Positions 24,319 to 32,412 of a DNA stretch of 45,877 bases are shown here, piece by piece. Source of the DNA: JBEIVB01 sp040374085 (lineage in GTDB: Bacteria > Bacteroidota > Bacteroidia > UBA4408); NCBI GenBank assembly GCA_040374085.1, contig JBEIVB010000010.1, forward strand, positions 1 through 45,877, in the 5' to 3' direction. The notes beneath the pieces are model-generated. The model made no database searches. It saw only the letters and a list, made by a program, of their open reading frames with translations, and had not been told where the DNA came from. Each line of letters starts with the position of its first letter. The stretch's first letter is position 1. The translations under genes and the position numbers were made by a program.

Positions 24319-25173
24319 TTAAAGGGTTAGGAGGTAATTTCCATACCCGCTTTTTTTCAATGGCTCAGCTATGGTGTGAAGCTGAGCTTTATCAATATAC
24401 CCCATACGATAAGCAACCTCTTCTATGCAGCCAATCTTAAGGCCTTGCCGGTCTTCGATCACCTGAACAAACTGGCCGGCCTGCATCAGAGAAGCAAAAG
24501 TGCCTGTATCGAGCCAAGCCGTTCCCCTATCGAGAATGCCAACCTTGAGTTTACCTTCCGCCAAATACACTTTGTTTACATCGGTAATTTCATACTCGCC
24601 CCGCGCACTGGGTTTAAGGGTTCGGGCAATTTCCACCACAGACTGGTCGTAGAAATACAAACCCGGAACGGCATAATTCGATTTCGGATGCACCGGTTTC
24701 TCTTCTATGCTAATGGCACGGCTCTGCGCATCAAACTCCACCACACCATAACGCTCTGGATCGGAAACATGGTACGCAAAGACTACCCCACCATCGGGGT
24801 CGTTGAACTGCTGCAACAAACGACCTAAGCCGGCACCATAAAAGATGTTATCGCCCAAGATGAGCGATACTTTACTGTCGCCAATAAATGAGCTGCCAAT
24901 CACAAAAGCTTGTGCAAGGCCATTGGGAACGGCTTGCTCGGCATATTCAAACGAGCATCCCAAGGATTTTCCATCGCCCAACAAGCGTCGAAACTGTGGT
25001 AAATCATGGGGCGTGGAAATGATGAGTATTTCCCGAATGCCGGCCATCATAAGCACGGAAAGGGGATAGTAAATCATGGGCTTGTCGTAAACCGGCATGA
25101 GCTGCTTGCTCACTGCCAAAGTCAATGGATGAAGCCTGGTTCCGCTACCTCCAGCGAGGATGATGCCTTTCAT
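24319..25173 (-). CDS. rfbA: Glucose-1-phosphate thymidylyltransferase
   Basis: A 284-residue RmlA/RfbA, which makes dTDP-glucose from dTTP and glucose 1-phosphate, the entry step to dTDP-rhamnose and other deoxysugars. GGSGTRLHPLT (8-18) and SKQLMPVYDKPM (22-33, catalytic Lys23) are diagnostic; LGDNIFYG, EEKPVHPKSNYAVPGLYFYD and GTAWLDTGT complete the family pattern. The start at 25173 puts the nucleotide-binding loop at the usual position; the frame extends further upstream without family similarity. rmlB, rmlC and rmlD are not in the window. Confidence 0.96.
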   Translation of the reverse strand: MKGIILAGGSGTRLHPLTLAVSKQLMPVYDKPMIYYPLSVLMMAGIREILIISTPHDLPQFRRLLGDGKSLGCSFEYAEQAVPNGLAQAFVIGSSFIGDSKVSLILGDNIFYGAGLGRLLQQFNDPDGGVVFAYHVSDPERYGVVEFDAQSRAISIEEKPVHPKSNYAVPGLYFYDQSVVEIARTLKPSARGEYEITDVNKVYLAEGKLKVGILDRGTAWLDTGTFASLMQAGQFVQVIEDRQGLKIGCIEEVAYRMGYIDKAQLHTIAEPLKKSGYGNYLLTL

Positions 25174-25192
25174 AAGCCAAGTTGAGGATGCC

Positions 25193-25200
25193 CAAAGGTA
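25193..25200 (-). promoter_or_regulatory. -7 promoter box of rfbA (TACCTTTG)
   Basis: Exact TAnnTTTG match on the minus strand, 19 nt before the rfbA ATG. CTTG lies 21 bp upstream as a candidate -33 element. It lies in the 53-bp gap after murA, so the rfbA group is probably a separate transcription unit. Confidence 0.5.
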
Positions 25201-25226
25201 ACAAAAGCCCTCGGGCAGAGGCAAGA

Positions 25227-26537
25227 TTAACCCTCTACCCTAAGAATCTGGGCACCAAGAGCCTGCAATCGCGCATCTATGTGCTGATAGCCCCGATCAA
25301 TTTGCTCGATGTTATCGATGACCGATTTGCCTTTGGCCGAAAGCGCCGCAATGAGGAGGGAAACACCGGCGCGAATGTCGGGGCTGGTCATGGATATTCC
25401 CCGAAGTTGATGCTCGCGATTCAACCCAATAACCGTTGCGCGGTGTGGGTCGCACAAGATGATTTGCGCTCCCATGTCAATAAGCTTATCCACAAAGAAC
25501 AAGCGGCTCTCAAACATTTTCTGGTGAATGAGTACGCTCCCCTTCGCTTGAGTGGCCACCACCAGCACAATGCTCAAAAGATCCGGCGTAAAACCAGGCC
25601 ATATTGCGTCGGAAACGGTTAAAATAGACCCGTCAATAAAGGACTCAACGGCATACGATTCCTGAGAAGGGATAAAGAGATCATCGCCCTTCAACTCCAT
25701 TTCAATACCCAATTTCCTAAAGGTATCCGGAATGATGCCCAGATGGGGATATCCAACGTTGCGGATGGTAATGGAGCTCTGCGTCATAGCCGCCAAGCCA
25801 ATGAAAGAACCCACTTCAATCATATCGGGCAGCATGGTATGCTCAGTGCCCGAAAGGTATTCTACACCTTGAATGGAAAGCAGATTGGAACCAATGCCGC
25901 TGATTTTGGCACCCATGCGGTTCAGCATGTTGCACAGCTGTTGCAGATAGGGCTCGCAGGCGGCGTTGTATATGGTGGTGGTGCCTTTGGCCCGAACCGC
26001 AGCCATTACAATGTTGGCGGTTCCGGTTACAGAAGCCTCATCTAAGAGCATATAGCACCCGGTGAGCTCCTTAGCTTCTACCTTATAAAATTCATCTTGC
26101 TCCAGATACTCAAAACGTGCACCCAGCTTCTGAAACCCAATGAAATGCGTATCCAAACGACGTCTTCCGATTTTATCACCCCCGGGTTTGGGGATGTAAC
26201 CCCTGCCAAAGCGCGCCAACATGGGACCAACGATCATGATGCTGCCCCGCAAGGCGGAACCCTTCTTTTTGAAGGCAGGACTGTTTAAAAAGTCAACGTT
26301 TACGTGATCGGCCTGGAAGGCATAGGATGAAGGGCTTAGCCGCTCTACTTTCACCTCCAGATCGCGCAACAAATCCAACAGTCGATTTACATCTACAATG
26401 TCGGGAACGTTGTGCACCACCACCCGCTCAGGAGTTGCCAGTACAGCACAAAGGATTTGCAAGGCTTCGTTTTTGGCGCCCTGTGGTGTGATTTCTCCGC
26501 TGAGGCGCTTGCCTCCGATAATTTCGAATTTTGCCAT
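25227..26537 (-). CDS. murA: UDP-N-acetylglucosamine 1-carboxyvinyltransferase
   Basis: A 436-residue MurA that adds enolpyruvate to UDP-GlcNAc, the first committed step of peptidoglycan synthesis. Lys22-Asn23 in GAKNEA are the catalytic pair, ALRGSIMIVGPMLARFG is the substrate-binding block, and DIRAGVSLLIAALSA is the C-terminal signature. The loop PGGDKIGRRR has Asp121 where E. coli has Cys115, the residue alkylated by fosfomycin; the enzyme is therefore expected to be insensitive to that drug. The start at 26537 (MAKFEIIGG) is chosen because the frame upstream to 26600 has no family similarity. It lies 101 bp after clpX. Confidence 0.96.
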   Translation of the reverse strand: MAKFEIIGGKRLSGEITPQGAKNEALQILCAVLATPERVVVHNVPDIVDVNRLLDLLRDLEVKVERLSPSSYAFQADHVNVDFLNSPAFKKKGSALRGSIMIVGPMLARFGRGYIPKPGGDKIGRRRLDTHFIGFQKLGARFEYLEQDEFYKVEAKELTGCYMLLDEASVTGTANIVMAAVRAKGTTTIYNAACEPYLQQLCNMLNRMGAKISGIGSNLLSIQGVEYLSGTEHTMLPDMIEVGSFIGLAAMTQSSITIRNVGYPHLGIIPDTFRKLGIEMELKGDDLFIPSQESYAVESFIDGSILTVSDAIWPGFTPDLLSIVLVVATQAKGSVLIHQKMFESRLFFVDKLIDMGAQIILCDPHRATVIGLNREHQLRGISMTSPDIRAGVSLLIAALSAKGKSVIDNIEQIDRGYQHIDARLQALGAQILRVEG

Positions 26538-26638
26538 GTTGTTGGAACTACCCCAAAAGTCGTAACCCCAACATAGCATTTGCCGGCGCTGGTCCTGCAC
26601 TTATCAACCCCACGTTGTGGATTCTGAGCTGCTGGCTG

Positions 26639-27868
26639 TTAGGCTGCCCGTAAGCGATTTAGAACCGATTTTTGAAGCTTGCTCTGAGCGTAGTCCAGTG
26701 TAATGCGCAGTTGCTTATCCTTGGTGCCGGGCAAGTCAAACATAGCGTCGGTAAGAATGGCTTCGCAAATGCCGCGCAGACCGCGAGCACCCAATTTAAA
26801 CTCAACGGCTTTCTGAATGACGAGATCCAACACCGCCTTGTCAACCTGAAGGGAGATGCCATCCATTTCAAAAAGCTTTTCGTATTGCTTCATGAGGGCG
26901 TTCTTGGGCTCGGTAAGGATGCGACGAAGCGCCTGTTCATCCAAAGGATGCAGGAAGGTGAGCACAGGCAGTCGGCCAATCAATTCGGGAATAAGCCCAA
27001 ACGCTTTCAAGTCAGGAGGAGCCACAAACTGCAGAAGATTGCCTTTCTGCACATCATCCATGGTTTCCTGCTTTCGTTTGAACCCAATGGCCTGAGTATC
27101 CAACCTCCGAGCAATCTTTTTCTCAATGCCATCAAAGGCGCCACCACAAATAAAGAGGATGTTGCGCGTATCTACCCCAATCATCTTGGCTTCGGGATGC
27201 TTGCGCCCACCCTGAGGGGGAACGTTTACAACCGACCCTTCCAAAAGCTTCAGCAACGCTTGCTGAACTCCCTCTCCGGATACGTCACGGGTAATGGATG
27301 GATTGTCACTCTTGCGGGCAATTTTATCAATTTCGTCAATAAAAACAATGCCGCGTTGCGCTGAATCAACATCGTAATTCGAAGCTTGAAGCAAACGGGT
27401 TAGAATGGTTTCTACATCCTCCCCAACATAACCTGCCTCGGTTAGAACGGTGGCATCTGCAATGCAAAAAGGAACGTTCAGAATGCGAGCAATAGTGCGA
27501 GCCAATAGGGTTTTACCCGTGCCTGTTTCGCCCACCATGATGATGTTGGATTTTTCAATCTCAACCTCCTCACCCATAGGCTGCATAAGCCTTTTGTAAT
27601 GGTTGTACACCGCAACGCACAAAGTGCGCTTCGCTTCATCCTGACCAATTACATATTCATCTAGGTGTGCCTTTATGGCAGAGGGCTTCAACAACTTAAG
27701 GTTCTTATCGAATCCTTTGGCCGGACGGGCACCCACCTCCTCCTGAACAATAAGCGAGGCTTGGTCTACACAAAAATTGCAAATATGACCCTCTAACCCT
27801 GCAATCAGCATGGTTACTTCTTTACGGTCTCTGCCGCAAAAAGAACATTTGTTTCCGGATTTACTCAT
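26639..27868 (-). CDS. clpX: ATP-dependent Clp protease ATP-binding subunit ClpX
   Basis: A 409-residue AAA+ unfoldase that feeds substrates to ClpP. The N-terminal zinc-binding domain has Cys8, Cys11, Cys30 and Cys33. Walker A is GETGTGKT (113-120), Walker B is GIVFIDEIDKI, and the ClpP-docking IGF loop is present (AIGFKRKQE). The C-terminal small domain has the sensor-2 GARGLRGICE. It is third in tig-clpP-clpX, 46 bp after clpP. Confidence 0.97.
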   Translation of the reverse strand: MSKSGNKCSFCGRDRKEVTMLIAGLEGHICNFCVDQASLIVQEEVGARPAKGFDKNLKLLKPSAIKAHLDEYVIGQDEAKRTLCVAVYNHYKRLMQPMGEEVEIEKSNIIMVGETGTGKTLLARTIARILNVPFCIADATVLTEAGYVGEDVETILTRLLQASNYDVDSAQRGIVFIDEIDKIARKSDNPSITRDVSGEGVQQALLKLLEGSVVNVPPQGGRKHPEAKMIGVDTRNILFICGGAFDGIEKKIARRLDTQAIGFKRKQETMDDVQKGNLLQFVAPPDLKAFGLIPELIGRLPVLTFLHPLDEQALRRILTEPKNALMKQYEKLFEMDGISLQVDKAVLDLVIQKAVEFKLGARGLRGICEAILTDAMFDLPGTKDKQLRITLDYAQSKLQKSVLNRLRAA

Positions 27869-27914
27869 GGGCTGGTTACGAAGTGGGTATGATGAAAGTA
27901 GGGGAGTCGCTGAA

Positions 27915-28586
27915 TCAACGGTTGCGTGATAGCACTTCGTCTAGCATGCCGTAACCCTTGGCTTCATCTGCCGTCATCCAATAATCGCGATCGCTATCGG
28001 ACCAAACCTTTTCGTAAGTCTGACCGCTGTGGAAGGCAATGATGTCGTAAAGCTCCTTCTTAAGTTTCTGAATCTCGCGCGCAGTTATCTCAATGTCGGA
28101 TGCCTGACCCTGTGCACCACCTAACGGTTGGTGTATCATAACACGAGAGTGATACAGCGCCGAACGTTTTCCCTTTGCTCCTGCACACATCAATACGGCG
28201 CCCATCGAGGCTGCCATGCCGGTACAAATGGTGGCAACATCCGGCTCTATGTATTGCATGGTGTCATAAATACCAAGACCTGCATACACCGATCCACCGG
28301 GAGAGTTCAAATAAATCTGAATGTCTTTTTTTGCATCCGTAGACTGCAAGAAAAGCAACTGAGCCTGCACTATATTGGCCACCTGTTCGTCTATACCGGT
28401 GCCAAGAAAGATGATGCGATCCATCATCAAACGAGAGAAAACGTCCATCTGGGAAACGTTCAACTGACGCTCCTCAAGGATGTAAGGCGTTAAATTGGAA
28501 ACCTGATGGCGTGTATACGAATCAACGGTATTGCCGCTGATGCCTTGATGGTGAACAGCGTATTTGCGAAATTCATTTGGATTCAT
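27915..28586 (-). CDS. clpP: ATP-dependent Clp protease proteolytic subunit ClpP
   Basis: A 223-residue serine protease. The catalytic triad is Ser127 in GMAASMGAV, His152 in MIHQPLGG and Asp201 in DRDYWMTADEA. LNSPGGSV is the oxyanion and substrate strand. An N-terminal region of about 30 residues, longer than the mature E. coli enzyme, may be a propeptide. It lies 10 bp after tig and 46 bp before clpX, so all three are probably co-transcribed. Confidence 0.97.
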   Translation of the reverse strand: MNPNEFRKYAVHHQGISGNTVDSYTRHQVSNLTPYILEERQLNVSQMDVFSRLMMDRIIFLGTGIDEQVANIVQAQLLFLQSTDAKKDIQIYLNSPGGSVYAGLGIYDTMQYIEPDVATICTGMAASMGAVLMCAGAKGKRSALYHSRVMIHQPLGGAQGQASDIEITAREIQKLKKELYDIIAFHSGQTYEKVWSDSDRDYWMTADEAKGYGMLDEVLSRNR

Positions 28587-28596
28587 GGTCTGTGGT

Positions 28597-29934
28597 TTAA
28601 GGTTTATAAAACTCTTCTTGACTTACCTCTACCTCGGTGATGGTGCAAAGGTTTTGGAAGAGGTCCATTAGCTTTTGATCATACAACAATTGATATACGC
28701 GCTTGGCTTCCTCTTCGTTGGCCATAACCCGTGCAACGGTTTTTTTACGGTCCTCTTCCTCCATTTCATAGCCATTGAATTTCTCGAACTGAGAACGGAT
28801 GATTCCGGAAACGTATTCATCCGCTTCTTGGCTGGTTACAGTTAGGTTGTGGGCCTGAATGAGCTGATTTTCGATGAGTTGCCATCGCAATTGACGAGCA
28901 TAAGAATCAAACTCAGCCTCAATCTGCTCCATGGTTACCGGCTTCTCGTTGGCGAACATAATCCAGCGTTTCAAGAAAGCATCCGGCAATTCAAGAGCCG
29001 CTTTGTCGATGAGACGTTCCTGTATGGCTTTTTGCAAAATGCGGTTGGAATCACCCGAGTTCATCTGAGCCAGCTCACCTTTTACTTTCTCGCGAAACTG
29101 CTCAAGGGAACTTACCTCAAGACCATAAACCCGCTCGAAAAGAGCAGGTTCCAAAGGAGCAGGAACCAAACGGCGAACGGAGGTGATTTTTATCTGAAAA
29201 GAACTGGTTAAGGTTTCAGCAACATCCTTGCCAACACCCAACATGGCGGCCAAATCAGACATGTTTTCCGAAAGGTCTGATGGGAAAGCAGTTACCACAT
29301 CCCCTAACGATTTGCCAAGCAAATTGTTGCGCAAGGTGCTGCTGGCAATGCGTCCGAGATTGAGAGGAGCATTGTGAAAAATACCGCCGGCTTTGATTTC
29401 ACCGTTCTCGTCAAGCTCAATGAAGTCTGCGTAAACGAGATCCGTTTCAATCACTTGGGCAGCATCCTCAACCGTGCCATAACGCGATGCGATGTTTTTG
29501 ATTTGCTCCTCAACCATTTCATCGGAAATGGACAATGCCTTTTTCTCAAAGGACTCGCCCTCAACCGAAACCTTCACCTCCGGAGCAAGGCCTATGTCGA
29601 ACCGAAAAACCATGGTTTCGGGCCGATCCCAGTTAACGGAATCGTCTTGCCCCTCAGCAGGTAAGGCATTCCCCAAGATGGACAAGTCCTGCTCTCGTAT
29701 GTAATTGTTTACACCATCGTTTAGCATTCGGTTGACCTCATCAACCAAGATGCTTCTGCCGTACATCTTCTTCACCATGCCTACCGGCACCATACCGGGA
29801 CGAAATCCAGGCATCTGAACCTTTTTGGCATATTGCTTAATGGATTTTTCAACGTTTTCGTTGTAATCAGAAGGAGATAGTTCAACGGTGATAACGGCAT
29901 TCAGCGCGTCTTTCTGTTCGCGGGTAATGTTCAT
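28597..29934 (-). CDS. tig: Trigger factor (divergent Bacteroidota type)
   Basis: A 445-residue ribosome-associated chaperone. The ribosome-docking loop reads GFRPGMVP (43-50), corresponding to the GFRxGKVP signature of other bacteria. The central region where the FKBP-like peptidyl-prolyl isomerase domain sits is poorly conserved and lacks the usual catalytic aromatic cluster, so isomerase activity is doubtful. The C-terminal arms are helix-rich (DEYVSGIIRSQF and further). A TATTTTTG promoter box lies 19 nt upstream. First gene of tig-clpP-clpX. Confidence 0.93.
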   Translation of the reverse strand: MNITREQKDALNAVITVELSPSDYNENVEKSIKQYAKKVQMPGFRPGMVPVGMVKKMYGRSILVDEVNRMLNDGVNNYIREQDLSILGNALPAEGQDDSVNWDRPETMVFRFDIGLAPEVKVSVEGESFEKKALSISDEMVEEQIKNIASRYGTVEDAAQVIETDLVYADFIELDENGEIKAGGIFHNAPLNLGRIASSTLRNNLLGKSLGDVVTAFPSDLSENMSDLAAMLGVGKDVAETLTSSFQIKITSVRRLVPAPLEPALFERVYGLEVSSLEQFREKVKGELAQMNSGDSNRILQKAIQERLIDKAALELPDAFLKRWIMFANEKPVTMEQIEAEFDSYARQLRWQLIENQLIQAHNLTVTSQEADEYVSGIIRSQFEKFNGYEMEEEDRKKTVARVMANEEEAKRVYQLLYDQKLMDLFQNLCTITEVEVSQEEFYKP

Positions 29935-29953
29935 GTGTGAAGTAAAAAGTTCG

Positions 29954-29961
29954 CAAAAATA
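29954..29961 (-). promoter_or_regulatory. -7 promoter box of tig-clpP-clpX (TATTTTTG)
   Basis: Exact TAnnTTTG match on the minus strand, 19 nt before the tig ATG, in the 34-bp gap after the GT4 gene. No clear TTTG -33 is seen. It makes tig the start of a new transcription unit. Confidence 0.5.
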
Positions 29962-29968
29962 GCCTTTT

Positions 29969-31030
29969 CTACACTAACTTTCCCCCTTCCGTCTCCCAAA
30001 GAACCTCATATTTCATCCAGTTTTTAGACATGGGCCATGTATGATTTCCTGCCAAAGGAGCCCAGGCTTGTGCAAGCTGTTCCAATAAGGCAGAATTATC
30101 TGCTCCGCCTTCGGTCAAAACCTTCATGCAAGGGTGGTCAGGAACATCACCCACGCCATTGGTTACTACGGTAGAGCCCAATGCTAAACCCTCTCGAATG
30201 ATCATTCCTTGGGCCTCGTGCCGGGCCATGTGTACCAAAACACGAGCATCGGCCATCACGGCCCAGGCTTCTTGTCGGGGCAACTCACCCAAAAATCGAT
30301 AACGATCGGCTAATCCGGCATCAGATACCCGGGCACGGCAAGCAGCAAGCAATTCCCCATCCACCCATGCGCCGACCCAAGCGGCCTGCCACTCGGAATT
30401 TCTGGCCAAGACGGGCAACACCAAATCCAGGACATGCATAGGTTGCTTCACCTCACTTAAAGAGCCTACAGAGAGGAAGTGTATGCTGCGAAGCGAATGC
30501 TGGGTAACCGATAGAATGCGCGAAGGAAGACCAAAGGGATTGAGCATACTTTTCCTTCCTACCCTTTGCAACAAAGTTCCCTCAGCATAAGCCGACGGGG
30601 TAACCAACTGAGCACGTCGATTTCTGAAAATTGGCCAATAGCGGTTGCCTAATGCGTCCTGACCCATTATCAACACGGTTAGGGGCAAGCGGAACATGCG
30701 GCTCAACCACGAAGAAACCAAGGCAGCATCCCCCATCCAACAGGCTATTATGCGATCGAAAGGTGTCTTGCTGTGTAAAGATGCTCCTAAGCGAAAAGCT
30801 TTCCAAAATATGGGAACCTTATTCCATGCCCTGCGGTTGGCACCTGCTAAGGCAAAAACCCGTGCTCCTCTCCATGTGTATTCTGATGCAACAAAGGGGT
30901 AATGTAGGGCTACAACAGTAATGGAATGGCCCCGCATAACACCCTCCTCAATCCAGTCCTGAAGAGCAGGAATACAGGTTGTATCGTGATCGCCTGCAGC
31001 AAAACCCGGGGTGAATATCAGAAGGTTCAC
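29969..31030 (-). CDS. GT4-type glycosyltransferase
   Basis: A 353-residue GT-B glycosyltransferase of the GT4/group 1 type. The N-terminal domain starts VNLLIFTPGFAAGDHDTT (glycine-rich acceptor loop). The C-terminal domain has FLSVGSLSEVKQP, YRFLGELPRQE and the E-x7-E motif in HEAQGMIIREGLALG, which holds the nucleotide sugar. Start: a GTG at 31030 whose last two bases begin the preceding stop codon (GTGA overlap). A longer frame back to 31099 would overlap the upstream gene by 73 bp. It is the last gene of the six-gene coupled cluster. Acceptor and sugar are unknown. Confidence 0.85.
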   Translation of the reverse strand: MNLLIFTPGFAAGDHDTTCIPALQDWIEEGVMRGHSITVVALHYPFVASEYTWRGARVFALAGANRRAWNKVPIFWKAFRLGASLHSKTPFDRIIACWMGDAALVSSWLSRMFRLPLTVLIMGQDALGNRYWPIFRNRRAQLVTPSAYAEGTLLQRVGRKSMLNPFGLPSRILSVTQHSLRSIHFLSVGSLSEVKQPMHVLDLVLPVLARNSEWQAAWVGAWVDGELLAACRARVSDAGLADRYRFLGELPRQEAWAVMADARVLVHMARHEAQGMIIREGLALGSTVVTNGVGDVPDHPCMKVLTEGGADNSALLEQLAQAWAPLAGNHTWPMSKNWMKYEVLWETEGGKLV

Positions 31031-32412
31031 GGACGGTTGATGCGGTATAGCCTCCACCCCAAAGGAAGATTCTCGAGAGTATCTAAGCCAAGGAGGCACA
31101 CATTATGAAAATTTTTTTCGGGCCATGCGCTGCTCCATTGCCTTTGGAATAAGGTGGGATGGTAGAGCACCAATGCACGGTCCTGAAACCTATGAACCGG
31201 CCCGTCCCAAAGGTTGATTATCCTTCCAGAAAAACCCCGTGCATTCAATGCGCCATCCACATCGAAGGTGTAGAGTGTAGCACCGGCATAAAACCTCATG
31301 CGCTTCGCAAGAGTTTGCTCAAATTTTTGTCGCTCCAGAAAGGGTTGAAGAGAGCGAGGAACGGCAAGCAGAGGCAGAAAAAACAACCAAGCCAAGCCGG
31401 CCCATCGAGGAAAGCGCCCAACCACATACACAAAGCCAGGAAACCCCAAAAAGTAAAGCAATAGACTAAGAGGCAACATAAAACGAAGGTTTTGATACGG
31501 CACACCCATGAGAAAAATCGAATATGAGATAGCCATTACCAGAACGATCTTCCAACAGCTGCTGCGCTGATCTGCTGGGACAAACAAAATCCAAACAGAA
31601 AAACCCACTCCAAATCCGGGATGCAAACTTCCTAAAACAATGTGCAAAGCATTGGGTAGCGTATACGTCATCCGCCCGTCTTGATGGTCAAAGGTGCGTG
31701 AAAAAGCATGGCGCAAATCCCACTGCTCGAGCCAAGGATGATGAATGCTTCCATCCAAGGAACTGAAAAACAAGAAATGAAGGATCACGGTCAAACAGCC
31801 GGCTATACATGTTGCTGCATGCAGCCACGACCACCTCTTCTGCACAATGCCTCTATACAAAAGCCACAGCCATGCGGGTGAAAGAACAACCACACTGGCA
31901 TAGCGGGTTAACACAGCCATTACGGTTCCAACAACGGCCACCCATAGCCAACGCTCTGGAATCGAAGAAGATAAACAAAACAACACCAAGGCAATGCCCA
32001 AACAAGCAGCAGCATCGCTCATGCTCAAAAGAGCCGAACGCAGCCACAAAGGACTGCACATCCAAGCCAGTAGCCAAAAGAAACCAAATCGGCGGTCGAA
32101 CCCTTTGGATTTTGAATACTGCCAAAGCAGACAAGCTATACACCCCCATGCAACAAGACTGCAGCCTTGCAAGGCAAAAAAATCGCCTCCCGGCAACAAG
32201 CGAAACGGTTGAGACAGAAAGGCAAATCCAATGGGCCAGAACTCCGGTTGGGAATACCTCGGAAAGGCTTTCAATTGCCGTAAGTAGTTGTAGGCATCTT
32301 GACCGTACATGCCATCAAATCCATACAAGCGGCTCCAGATGCCCATGCACAATACACAAAATGCAATAAAAATTGCAATGTGGGTAGAAGAAACATTGGA
32401 TAGATGCTTCAT
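31027..32412 (-). CDS. Multi-pass membrane glycosyltransferase, GT39/ArnT-like
   Basis: A 461-residue integral membrane protein with about 10 hydrophobic segments. After the first helix comes SRLYGFDGMYGQDAYNYLRQLKAFP, an acidic loop with the D-x-x-x-Y pattern seen in GT39/PMT and ArnT-type enzymes, which use a polyprenyl-phosphate sugar donor at the periplasmic face. A C-terminal soluble part of about 110 residues (from ERQKFEQTL) resembles the periplasmic domain of such enzymes. The start at 32412 (MKHLSN) overlaps the preceding stop codon (ATGA); a TTG at 32424 is rejected. Assignment rests on topology and the loop, so it is a family guess. Confidence 0.72.
   Translation of the reverse strand: MKHLSNVSSTHIAIFIAFCVLCMGIWSRLYGFDGMYGQDAYNYLRQLKAFPRYSQPEFWPIGFAFLSQPFRLLPGGDFFALQGCSLVAWGCIACLLWQYSKSKGFDRRFGFFWLLAWMCSPLWLRSALLSMSDAAACLGIALVLFCLSSSIPERWLWVAVVGTVMAVLTRYASVVVLSPAWLWLLYRGIVQKRWSWLHAATCIAGCLTVILHFLFFSSLDGSIHHPWLEQWDLRHAFSRTFDHQDGRMTYTLPNALHIVLGSLHPGFGVGFSVWILFVPADQRSSCWKIVLVMAISYSIFLMGVPYQNLRFMLPLSLLLYFLGFPGFVYVVGRFPRWAGLAWLFFLPLLAVPRSLQPFLERQKFEQTLAKRMRFYAGATLYTFDVDGALNARGFSGRIINLWDGPVHRFQDRALVLYHPTLFQRQWSSAWPEKNFHNVCLLGLDTLENLPLGWRLYRINRP

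Noticed and set aside
26672..27364. Long plus-strand reading frame (230 codons) opposite clpX
   Set aside because: It is antisense to a certain gene with strong family motifs, and its translation shows no domain or signal pattern.
31031..31099. Longer N-terminus of the GT4 glycosyltransferase
   Set aside because: It would overlap the upstream gene by 73 bp and adds no similarity; the GTG at 31030 gives a coupled overlap and the usual N-terminal strand of the fold.
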